A stretch of 64,000 bases of DNA, taken from positions 229,376 through 293,375 of the forward strand of contig DASRFA010000050.1 in assembly GCA_035651755.1 (NCBI GenBank), written 5' to 3'. The position numbers and the translations under genes were made by a program. The notes beneath the pieces were generated by a model. That model worked only from the letters and a program-made list of their open reading frames with translations. It was not told where the DNA came from and made no database searches. This DNA comes from DASRFA01 sp035651755 (GTDB lineage Bacteria; Desulfobacterota; Binatia; UBA12015). Shown piece after piece: positions 7,796 to 14,618 of this stretch (positions are counted from its first letter, which is position 1; every line of letters begins with the position of its first letter).

Positions 7796-8788
7796 ATGAA
7801 AGTCGTTTCGTTCTTCCATCTGAAGGAGGTGCGCTGGGCGATCTCCGAGACCGACCTGGCGGCGTTCCGCGGCGAGTTCCCGGGCGTCGAGATCCAGTCG
7901 GTCGAGGACGCGGGCGACCTCCCGCGCGCGCTCGCGGACGCCGAGGCGTTCGTCGGCTGGACGTTCCCGCGCGCGCTCTTCGCATCGGCACCCCGGCTGC
8001 GCTGGGTGCAGTCCGCCTCCGCCGGGATCGAGGCGAACCTCTTTCCCGAGATGGTCGCGAGCGACGTCGTCCTCACGAACGGCGCAGGCCTGCACTCGGT
8101 GTCGATCCCCGAGCACACGCTCGGGCTCATGCTCGCGCTCGCCCGCAACATCCACAAGGCGGTCCGGATCCAGGCCGAGCACCGCTGGGACCGCTTCGGC
8201 GTCATCGCGTTCGCGGGCGGCGTGCGCGAGCTGGCGGGAAGCCGCCTCGCGATCCTCGGCGCGGGCGCGATCGGAATCTCGCTCGCGCGTCTGGCGAGCG
8301 CGCTCGGCATGACGGTGCGCGTCCTGCGGCGCCGGCCGGACCACCCCGTCGAGGGAGCCGAAGAAGTCGTCGGACCCGATCGCCTGCACGAGGTCCTCGG
8401 GTGGGCCGACTTCGTCGTCCTCGCGACGCCGCTCACCGACGAGACCCGGAATCTCATCGACGCGCGCGCTCTCGCAGCGATGAAGTCGTCGGCATTCCTG
8501 ATCAACGTCGCGCGCGGCGAGGTGATCGACGACGACGCGCTCGTCGACGCGCTCCGCCGGGGCGCGATCGCGGGCGCCGGCCTCGACGCGTTCCGCGAAG
8601 AGCCGCTCCCGGAGACGAGCCCGTACTTCGCGCTCGAGAACGCCATCGTGACGCCGCACGTCTCCGGATACACCGCGACCTACTTCCAGAAGGTGCTCGA
8701 CCTCTTTCGTGACAACCTCCGCCGCTTCGTCCGGGGAGAGCCGCTCCGGAACGTCGTCGACAAGCGGCTCGGGTACGTCGTCGGCTGA
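7796..8788 (+). CDS. D-isomer specific 2-hydroxyacid dehydrogenase
   Basis: A 330-residue NAD-dependent dehydrogenase. The nucleotide fold shows LGAGAIGISLAR; the active site has Arg in NVARGEVI, Glu in FREEPLP and His in TPHVSG, the Arg-Glu-His triad of the family. The N-terminal catalytic domain lacks the usual start-proximal motif and resembles the GyaR/YcdW-type hydroxypyruvate/glyoxylate reductase branch. Interconversion of a 2-hydroxy and a 2-oxo acid in the cytoplasm is expected. It is divergent from the SDR at 7655 and 39 bases before the SurE-like gene. Confidence 0.88.
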   Translation: MKVVSFFHLKEVRWAISETDLAAFRGEFPGVEIQSVEDAGDLPRALADAEAFVGWTFPRALFASAPRLRWVQSASAGIEANLFPEMVASDVVLTNGAGLHSVSIPEHTLGLMLALARNIHKAVRIQAEHRWDRFGVIAFAGGVRELAGSRLAILGAGAIGISLARLASALGMTVRVLRRRPDHPVEGAEEVVGPDRLHEVLGWADFVVLATPLTDETRNLIDARALAAMKSSAFLINVARGEVIDDDALVDALRRGAIAGAGLDAFREEPLPETSPYFALENAIVTPHVSGYTATYFQKVLDLFRDNLRRFVRGEPLRNVVDKRLGYVVG

Positions 8789-8827
8789 GGCGCCGAGCAG
8801 CGCCGCTCGACACAGGGAGGGATGAAC

Positions 8828-9739
8828 ATGAGAACGATCTCGCTTCGAGCCGTCGCCCGGATGGCGGCGGCCGCGCTGGTTGCCGCGTGCATGCTCGCGT
8901 CGACGGCTGCGCCGTCGGCCGCGCTCGGGTTCCCGATGCGCGTCCTCGTCACGAACGACGACGGCGTCGGGGCCGAGGGCATCTCCGTGCTGGTCGCGCA
9001 CCTTTCCGCGATCCGCGGTCTCGAGGTGGACGTGGTCGCTCCGGCCACGAACCAGAGCGGCACGGGCGACAACTACTCCACGACGCCGCTCGACGTCTTC
9101 TCGAGCATGACGGCCGCCGGCCACCCCGCGACCGCGGTGCGCGGCTTTCCCTCGGACGCGACGCTGTGGGGGACGTTGTCGGGACAGGTCTCGAAGCCCG
9201 ACCTGATCGTCTCGGGCATCAACTTCGGCCAGAACATCGCCGAGGCGGTCACGATCTCGGGGACGGTCGGCGCCGCGCTCACCGGAGCGCGCATGGGCAT
9301 TCCCGGCTTCGCGGTGAGCCAGGGGCTGGCCCAGAACATCAGCTACGAGGATGCGGCCGTGTACACGGCTCAGCTCGTGGAGCGGTTCCGCTCGAGCGCG
9401 ACCTTCCGGCGGCTGCTGACGCAGACCCGCGTGCGCGGGCGGGCGCGCATCCTGAACATCAACTTCCCGAGCTGCACGGAGGGCTCGCTGCGCGGCGTGC
9501 GTGTCGCGATCGTCGGGCGGGCGACGCGCGTGGTCGGCTACGAGCAGACCGACCCGGGCGTCTGGACGCCGACGATCGAGCGGACACCGGTCGGCAGCAA
9601 CGACTGCCGGTCCGTGCTCCGCGACCCGCGCACCGACCTCGAGGCCATGAACAACGGCTTCGCGTCGGTCACGATGCTGAACCCCGACCTGACGAACGAC
9701 GAGGGCACCCTGGCCGTCCGTCGCTACGTCGAGCAGTAA
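8828..9739 (+). CDS. surE: SurE-family nucleotidase, exported or lipoprotein form
   Basis: A 303-residue SurE-like phosphatase (5'/3'-nucleotidase). The metal-binding NDDG lies in RVLVTNDDGVGAEG near residue 43, followed by ATNQSGTGDN and SGINFGQN, all SurE motifs. Unusually it has an N-terminal signal: Arg-rich start, Ala-rich core, and VAAC ending at Cys21, which fits a lipobox; otherwise cleavage near ALG is possible. Classical SurE is cytoplasmic, so this copy probably works in the periplasm or on the membrane. AGGGAGG lies seven bases before ATG 8828; the upstream ATG 8822 is too close to that site. Confidence 0.82.
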   Translation: MRTISLRAVARMAAAALVAACMLASTAAPSAALGFPMRVLVTNDDGVGAEGISVLVAHLSAIRGLEVDVVAPATNQSGTGDNYSTTPLDVFSSMTAAGHPATAVRGFPSDATLWGTLSGQVSKPDLIVSGINFGQNIAEAVTISGTVGAALTGARMGIPGFAVSQGLAQNISYEDAAVYTAQLVERFRSSATFRRLLTQTRVRGRARILNINFPSCTEGSLRGVRVAIVGRATRVVGYEQTDPGVWTPTIERTPVGSNDCRSVLRDPRTDLEAMNNGFASVTMLNPDLTNDEGTLAVRRYVEQ

Positions 9740-9752
9740 GCGGGTTGTCGCA

Positions 9753-9850
9753 CGAGGGGATCTCCCCTCGCCCCGTTCGGCAAAGCCGAACGGGGAGTCA
9801 TCCGACGAGGGAAACGCTTCCCTCGCCCCGTTCGGCAAAGCCGAACGGGG
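9753..9850. repeat. Tandem duplicated double-hairpin element
   Basis: Four inverted repeats follow each other: CGAGGGGA/TCCCCTCG (9753-9760, 9763-9770); CCCCGTTCGGC/GCCGAACGGGG around AAA (9771-9781, 9785-9795); CGAGGGAA/TTCCCTCG (9806-9813, 9818-9825); and an exact second copy of the 25-bp CCCC...GGGG palindrome (9826-9836, 9840-9850). The unit is therefore small hairpin plus large hairpin, twice, about 55 bases apart. It sits between the convergent surE-like and crotonase genes, so a bidirectional terminator or a REP-like dispersed repeat is likely. Confidence 0.75.
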
Positions 9851-9890
9851 CCCCACTCCCTGCGGGGTCGCTTCGCTCGCTTCTCGAGTC

Positions 9891-10667
9891 CTAGCTTCGC
9901 GAGAAGTCCGGCGGTCGTTTTTCGAAGAAGGCCCGGATCGCCTCCAGGTTCTCCGGCGAGCCGATCCGCTCGGCGAACGCGGCGTCCTCGCGCGCGCGGG
10001 CGGCGTGCACCGCCGTGTCGCGCGTGGCGAGGAGGAGCCGCTTCGTGTGCCGCACCGCCTTCGGCGGGTGGGCTGCGATCTCGCTCGCCTTGTGGAGCGC
10101 GGCCGGAAGCAGCTCCGCCGCGGGAAACGCGCGCGCCGCGATCCCGAGCTCGACCGCGCGGCGCGCGTCGATCCACTCCGCGGTGTAGAGGATCTCCGCC
10201 GCGCGCTGGAAGCCGACGATCAGCGGGAGGAGGAACGAGCTCGCCGCCTCGGGCACGACGCCGAGCGTGACGAACGGGCAGCGCAGGCGCGCCTCGTCCG
10301 CGACGTACACGATGTCGCAGTGGAGGAGCATCGTCATGCCGAGGCCCGACCCGGCGCCGTTCACGGCCGCGACGATCGGCTTGTCGAAGCTCGCGAGCCG
10401 GTCGACGAACGACGGAAAGCCGTGCGGCTCGCCGCCCGGCGGCGGCGCGGCCGACATCTCGGCGAAGTCCTGCCCCGCCGAGAACGCCTGGCCGGCGCCC
10501 GTCAGGACGACGACGCGGACGTCGTCGCTGTCCTGCGCGTCGCGAAGCGCGTCGCGGAAGTCGGCGTAGAGCGCGTGGTTGAAGGCGTTCCGCTTCTCCG
10601 GGCGGTTCATCGTCAGAAGCAGAACGCCGCCGCCGACGCGCTCCTCGAGAATCGTTTCACGAGCCAT
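9891..10667 (-). CDS. Enoyl-CoA hydratase/isomerase family protein
   Basis: A 258-residue crotonase. Visible are NRPEKRNAFN, the first oxyanion-hole segment GAGQAFSAGQDF, the second NGAGSGLGM, and VPEAASS, which carries a Glu at the position of the second catalytic Glu of hydratase. The first catalytic Glu position is not obviously filled, which fits isomerases or other crotonases better than a classical hydratase. Length is normal. It is divergent from the AmpG-like transporter and would act in cytoplasmic acyl-CoA metabolism. Confidence 0.87.
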   Translation of the reverse strand: MARETILEERVGGGVLLLTMNRPEKRNAFNHALYADFRDALRDAQDSDDVRVVVLTGAGQAFSAGQDFAEMSAAPPPGGEPHGFPSFVDRLASFDKPIVAAVNGAGSGLGMTMLLHCDIVYVADEARLRCPFVTLGVVPEAASSFLLPLIVGFQRAAEILYTAEWIDARRAVELGIAARAFPAAELLPAALHKASEIAAHPPKAVRHTKRLLLATRDTAVHAARAREDAAFAERIGSPENLEAIRAFFEKRPPDFSRS

Positions 10668-10780
10668 GGCGCGATCCCTCCTTCAAAACCGCGCCGATCA
10701 CAACCCGCGCCAAATTGTACTTCGCGGGCCGTTTCGCTGTAGATTCGCGCGTGGGGAGCGCGGGCGCGGAGAGGGAGCAG

Positions 10781-12097
10781 GTGCGACCCGTCGGACCCGC
10801 GCCGCCGCGCCCGTCGCCTCGCCTGTGGGTCTCGACGACCTACTTCGCCGAGGGGCTGCCGTACATGCTGGTGCGGTTCCTCTCCGCCGTCTACCTGACC
10901 GACATCGGCGTCAAGGAGGCCTTCCTCGGCTTCCTGAACTTTCTCGGGCTGCCATGGAACTTCAAGTTCCTGTGGGCGCCCGCGGTCGACCTGTTCGGCA
11001 CCAAGCGCAGCTGGCTGCTGAACGTCGAGGCGCTGATCGCGATCGGCGCAGGCCTCCTCGCTCTGCTCGCCGCTTTCGGCCCGCCGACGGAGAGCGTGGT
11101 TGCGGTCGCGAGTGCCGCGGGCGCCGGCTCGGAGAGCGTCCGCTGGATGCTCGCGCTGCTGGTCGCACTCGCGTTCATCGCCGCGACCCACGACGTCGCG
11201 ATCGACGCCTACTACATGGAGGCGATCCCGGACCCGACCGAGCAGGCCGCGTACACCGGTCTCCGCGTGCTGACCTACCGCCTGGCGGTCGTGTTCGCGA
11301 AGAGCGGGCTCGTCGGGCTCGCCGCGTGGGCGGGCTGGACGGCCGGCTTCGGCGGCGGTGCGGCGTGCATGGCGGCGCTGCTCGCGTTCCATGCCTGGTA
11401 CCTGCCGCGCTTCGAGACCGCGCGTGCGCGCGGGTCGATGGCGGAGGTGCTGCGGAAGTTCGGTCAGGCGTTCTCGAGCTACGTGAGCCGGCCGCAGATC
11501 GGCCTCGTTCTCGCCTTCGTCGTCACCTACAAGCTCGGCGACGAGGTCCTCTTCGCGATGAACACGCCGTTCCTCATGCGCGAGGTCGGCGTCTCCAAGT
11601 CGGACCTGTCGTGGATGGCGGGCATCGTCGGCACGGTCGCGTCGATCGCCGGCTCGCTGGTCAGCGCCTGGGCGATCGAGCGCTGGGGTCTCCGGCGGAC
11701 GGTCTGGCCCCTCACGCTCGCGATGAACCTCAACATCTGGGCCTACGTCTGGCTCGCCTGGGCCCTGCCCGACGCCGCCACGCGCGCCGGCCTCGCCACC
11801 GTCGCCGGCGTTCATGCCTACGAGCAGTTCGCGGCGGGCCTCGGCAACGCCGTGCTCGTCGTCTTCATCATGCGCACCTGCCTCCCCGAGTGGAAGGCGG
11901 CCCACTACGCCATCGCGAGCGCGATCGCGTCGCTCGGCGGTACGCTGTTCGGCGGCGTGTCGGGCGTTTTGGTCGAGCAGATCGGGTACCTTTGGCTTTA
12001 CGTCGCCGCATTTCTGTGCGCGCTGCCCTCGATGGCGGTCCTGCTCGTGCTCCGCATCCCGGACGAGCCGGACTCGCTCGCGGCGGTGCGCTCGTAA
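10781..12097 (+). CDS. AmpG/PAT-type MFS transporter
   Basis: About 438 residues with roughly 12 hydrophobic segments. The N-terminal TTYFAEGLPYMLVRFLSA and the NFKFLWAPAVDLF and THDVAIDAYYME segments match the AmpG/peptide-acetyl-CoA transporter branch of the MFS, whose members move muropeptides (AmpG) or acyl-CoA-like solutes. The substrate here is unknown. Starts are ambiguous: TTG 10715, GTG 10751 and GTG 10781 share the frame; 10781 is chosen because GGGAG (10773-10777) precedes it and conserved sequence begins about 15 residues later. It is divergent from the crotonase. Confidence 0.8.
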   Translation: MRPVGPAPPRPSPRLWVSTTYFAEGLPYMLVRFLSAVYLTDIGVKEAFLGFLNFLGLPWNFKFLWAPAVDLFGTKRSWLLNVEALIAIGAGLLALLAAFGPPTESVVAVASAAGAGSESVRWMLALLVALAFIAATHDVAIDAYYMEAIPDPTEQAAYTGLRVLTYRLAVVFAKSGLVGLAAWAGWTAGFGGGAACMAALLAFHAWYLPRFETARARGSMAEVLRKFGQAFSSYVSRPQIGLVLAFVVTYKLGDEVLFAMNTPFLMREVGVSKSDLSWMAGIVGTVASIAGSLVSAWAIERWGLRRTVWPLTLAMNLNIWAYVWLAWALPDAATRAGLATVAGVHAYEQFAAGLGNAVLVVFIMRTCLPEWKAAHYAIASAIASLGGTLFGGVSGVLVEQIGYLWLYVAAFLCALPSMAVLLVLRIPDEPDSLAAVRS

Positions 12098-12423
12098 GCG
12101 CTTCCTGCGTACGGCGCATGCGAGCTTTGCGGACGTGCCGCGCGGCGGGAGCGTCGCGTGAGCGAGCCCGCCGACTCCTGTCGGAGGCGCCCTTTTGTTG
12201 TCTCATGAAAAGGAAGGGCGCCTCCTCCAACGTCGCTGGCGGTGCTCGCTCACGTGACGCTCCCGCCGCAGTCACGACGTGCCGCGCGCGCCGGCCCTGA
12301 ACGCGTCTCTTCGAGGTCGTGGCCGCGCGCGCGGCTCGCCGCGCGGCGCTACGGCAGCGATGTGCGCACGGATTTCCCGTCCCGCGATTGGACTTTTACC
12401 GGAGTGATCGCGAGAATCGCGCG
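12098..12423. other. 326-base intergenic stretch with a MITE-like element
   Basis: This gap holds no convincing gene. Its centre is the inverted-repeat element at 12142-12269. The last 90 bases, less GC-rich than the genes, include TTGGAC near 12387 and must carry the dynamin-gene promoter and leader. No ribosome site of canonical type is seen before ATG 12424. Confidence 0.6.
12142..12269. repeat. 128-bp imperfect inverted repeat, MITE-like or terminator
   Basis: Outer arms of 26 bases (12142-12167 and 12244-12269) are complementary except for one position that is a G-T wobble. An inner perfect 12-bp stem (12183-12194 with 12214-12225, GGAGGCGCCCTT/AAGGGCGCCTCC) encloses a 19-base loop. A 13-base direct repeat, GACGTGCCGCGCG, occurs at 12132-12144 and 12276-12288, flanking the arms, as would a target-site duplication, though it overlaps the left arm by three bases and is six bases off the right arm. 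Transcribed, it would make one long hairpin between the MFS and dynamin genes. Confidence 0.7.
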
Positions 12424-14607
12424 ATGTCGACGCTTCTCACGCGACTCTCCGGCGAGCTCGATGCGCTCGTGTCTCCGGTGCTCGAGCTGCTCGACGATGC
12501 CAACGCGCACCTGATGGCGCTGCGCGGCGCGGACGCGGGCGACGACGTCGAGCGGGTCGCGGCGCGGCTCGCCGGGTTCCGCGAGAGCCTCCGCACGCTG
12601 CGCGAGAAGGTCGCCGAGCAGCGCTCGTACGTGCTCCTGTTCGGTCCGCTGAAGAGCGGCAAGTCGACGCTCATGAACGCGCTCAGCGCGGCCTACGTGA
12701 GCGAGGTGACGAGCCTCCCCGCGTACCCCTGCATGGTCTACGTCCGGCACGCGCCCCGCCTCGAGGTCGCGGTCGAGCGCTGGGACGGCGAGGTCGACAG
12801 CTTCTCCGGGCTCGACCAGATGCGGGCGCACGTCGCGGGCGCGCACGCCGACCTCGCCCGCGCTCTCCGGCGCGCGGAGGCGGCCGGCGTCGACTTCGAT
12901 CCGACGATCCATCAGCCGCACGCCATCCGACGGGTCGACGTCCGCATGCCGGCGCCCCGCCTGCTCGAGTCGGGCACGGTGCTCGTCGACACGCCCGGCC
13001 TCTACACCCGGATGAAGTTCGGCTACGACCAGCTCACGCGCGAGTTCCGCCTCGCATCGGCGTGCGCGATCTTCGTCGTCAAGACCGACAACCTCTTCCT
13101 CGAGCAGGTCTTCGACGAGTTCGACGACCTGCTGCGGCTCTTCAGCCGCATCTTCCTCGTCGTGAACCTCGATACCGCCAAGCGGGACCTCGAGCCCGAC
13201 GGCGGCCTCGGGCCGAGCCTGGAGCGGCGCGATCCGGCGCAGATCCTCGCGGCGTTCGAGGAGCTCGCGATGAGCGAGACGCTCCGGCGTGCGCGCGACG
13301 AGGGCCGCCTCCAGATCTACCCGATCGACCTCCTGCGCGCGGCGAGCGCGCGCCTCCGCGCCGGCGCGGCGGCGGACACGGCCTCGTCGGACGAAACGGA
13401 GAAGGGCCCGGAAGACGCCGACGCGACCGGCGGCGTGCCCGTCGACTTCGAGCGCTTCGTCTCCGACCTCGCCGCCTACCTCGCGAGCCAGGAAGCGCTC
13501 GTCGCCTTCGTCCGCGACAGCCTCCAGCAGGCGAACGACGTCCTGGCCGAGCTCGCGACCGTCTGCCGCGGCGAGGCCGCCGCGGTCGCCGAGCGCCTCG
13601 TCGCGGTGGCGGAGGAGACGCGCGCGCGCTTCGGCGCCCGCGCCGACGCCGCCCGGCGGCTGAGCAGCCGGTCGCTCGAGGAAGGCTGCGCGCCGCACGC
13701 CGAGGATGTCACGTCGATCACGCGCGAGCGCAGCGTCGACGTCCGGAAGCAGGCCGCCGACCGCGCCGAGGCCGCCCTCGACCGCTGGTTCGAGACCGAT
13801 CGCAGCTTCGCGCAGCTCGTCGGCGAGGACCTCGTGGAGGTCTTCGCGGCCTGCCGGGACGAGCTCTCCACTCTCGCGCGCGACGGCGCGCGCACCGTCC
13901 TCGCGAGCGACGTCGCCGCCGCCGGCATCCGGCGCCTCGCACCCGCCGATTTCGACGCGCTCGACCTCCCGATCGCGCGCATCGCGCGCTCCGCGCTCTC
14001 CGGGGGAGAAGCGGCCGAGAGCGGCAAGAGCGCGCTTCTCACGATCCCGTACGGCCTCGTCCCCGTGAAGCGAAGCGCGCTCGACTGGCTGCTGCTGCGG
14101 GGCCCGGTGCGCGTTCGGAAGGCGCTCTTCGGACCCGAGGAAGCGCCGACCCGGCCGGTCGCGCGTACCGTCAAGCAAAGACGGCTCGGGGCGCCGGCGC
14201 GCGCGGCGCTCGGAGCCGCGACGCGTGTCCGCCTCGACCGCTTCTTCGCCGAGGCGCTCTCGCAGTCGGCCGTCGCGGCTTTCGGAGAGGCGGCGACCGC
14301 CGTCGCCGCGCGCCTGCACGCCGCGATCGACGAAGCGGGGAGGGCGGCCGGCACCGCGATGGTCGACATGCGCGCGACCCTCGCCGACCGCGCCACCCTC
14401 CGCTCCGCGATCGACGTCCTCGGACGGACTGCGGAGCGCGCGACCGCCGACACCGACCGTCTGCTCGATGCGTGGGGCGTGCGCACGCCGGCGCCGGAGG
14501 CATCCGGCGCGCCGGCGGCGGTCGCCGAGGTCGGCGCGCCGGGCGGCGGTGCAACCATCGACGAAGAAGAGCCCGCCGCACCCGAGTTGCCGGTCGAAAA
14601 GGACTGA
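12424..14607 (+). CDS. Bacterial dynamin-like GTPase
   Basis: A 727-residue protein with a GTPase domain in the first ~260 residues: P-loop GPLKSGKST (74-82), G3 motif DTPG (189-192) and a degenerate G4-like VVNLDTAKRD (about 246-255). Long Ala/Glu/Arg-rich helices follow (about 370-720), with a more hydrophobic patch near TIPYGLVPVKRSALDWLLL that could be a membrane paddle. The C-terminal 30 residues are acidic. Dynamin-like proteins remodel or tether membranes using GTP. ATG 12424 is the only sensible start. The next gene begins 11 bases after its stop, suggesting co-translation with a large membrane protein. Confidence 0.82.
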   Translation: MSTLLTRLSGELDALVSPVLELLDDANAHLMALRGADAGDDVERVAARLAGFRESLRTLREKVAEQRSYVLLFGPLKSGKSTLMNALSAAYVSEVTSLPAYPCMVYVRHAPRLEVAVERWDGEVDSFSGLDQMRAHVAGAHADLARALRRAEAAGVDFDPTIHQPHAIRRVDVRMPAPRLLESGTVLVDTPGLYTRMKFGYDQLTREFRLASACAIFVVKTDNLFLEQVFDEFDDLLRLFSRIFLVVNLDTAKRDLEPDGGLGPSLERRDPAQILAAFEELAMSETLRRARDEGRLQIYPIDLLRAASARLRAGAAADTASSDETEKGPEDADATGGVPVDFERFVSDLAAYLASQEALVAFVRDSLQQANDVLAELATVCRGEAAAVAERLVAVAEETRARFGARADAARRLSSRSLEEGCAPHAEDVTSITRERSVDVRKQAADRAEAALDRWFETDRSFAQLVGEDLVEVFAACRDELSTLARDGARTVLASDVAAAGIRRLAPADFDALDLPIARIARSALSGGEAAESGKSALLTIPYGLVPVKRSALDWLLLRGPVRVRKALFGPEEAPTRPVARTVKQRRLGAPARAALGAATRVRLDRFFAEALSQSAVAAFGEAATAVAARLHAAIDEAGRAAGTAMVDMRATLADRATLRSAIDVLGRTAERATADTDRLLDAWGVRTPAPEASGAPAAVAEVGAPGGGATIDEEEPAAPELPVEKD

Positions 14608-14618
14608 TCGCGAGGCCC

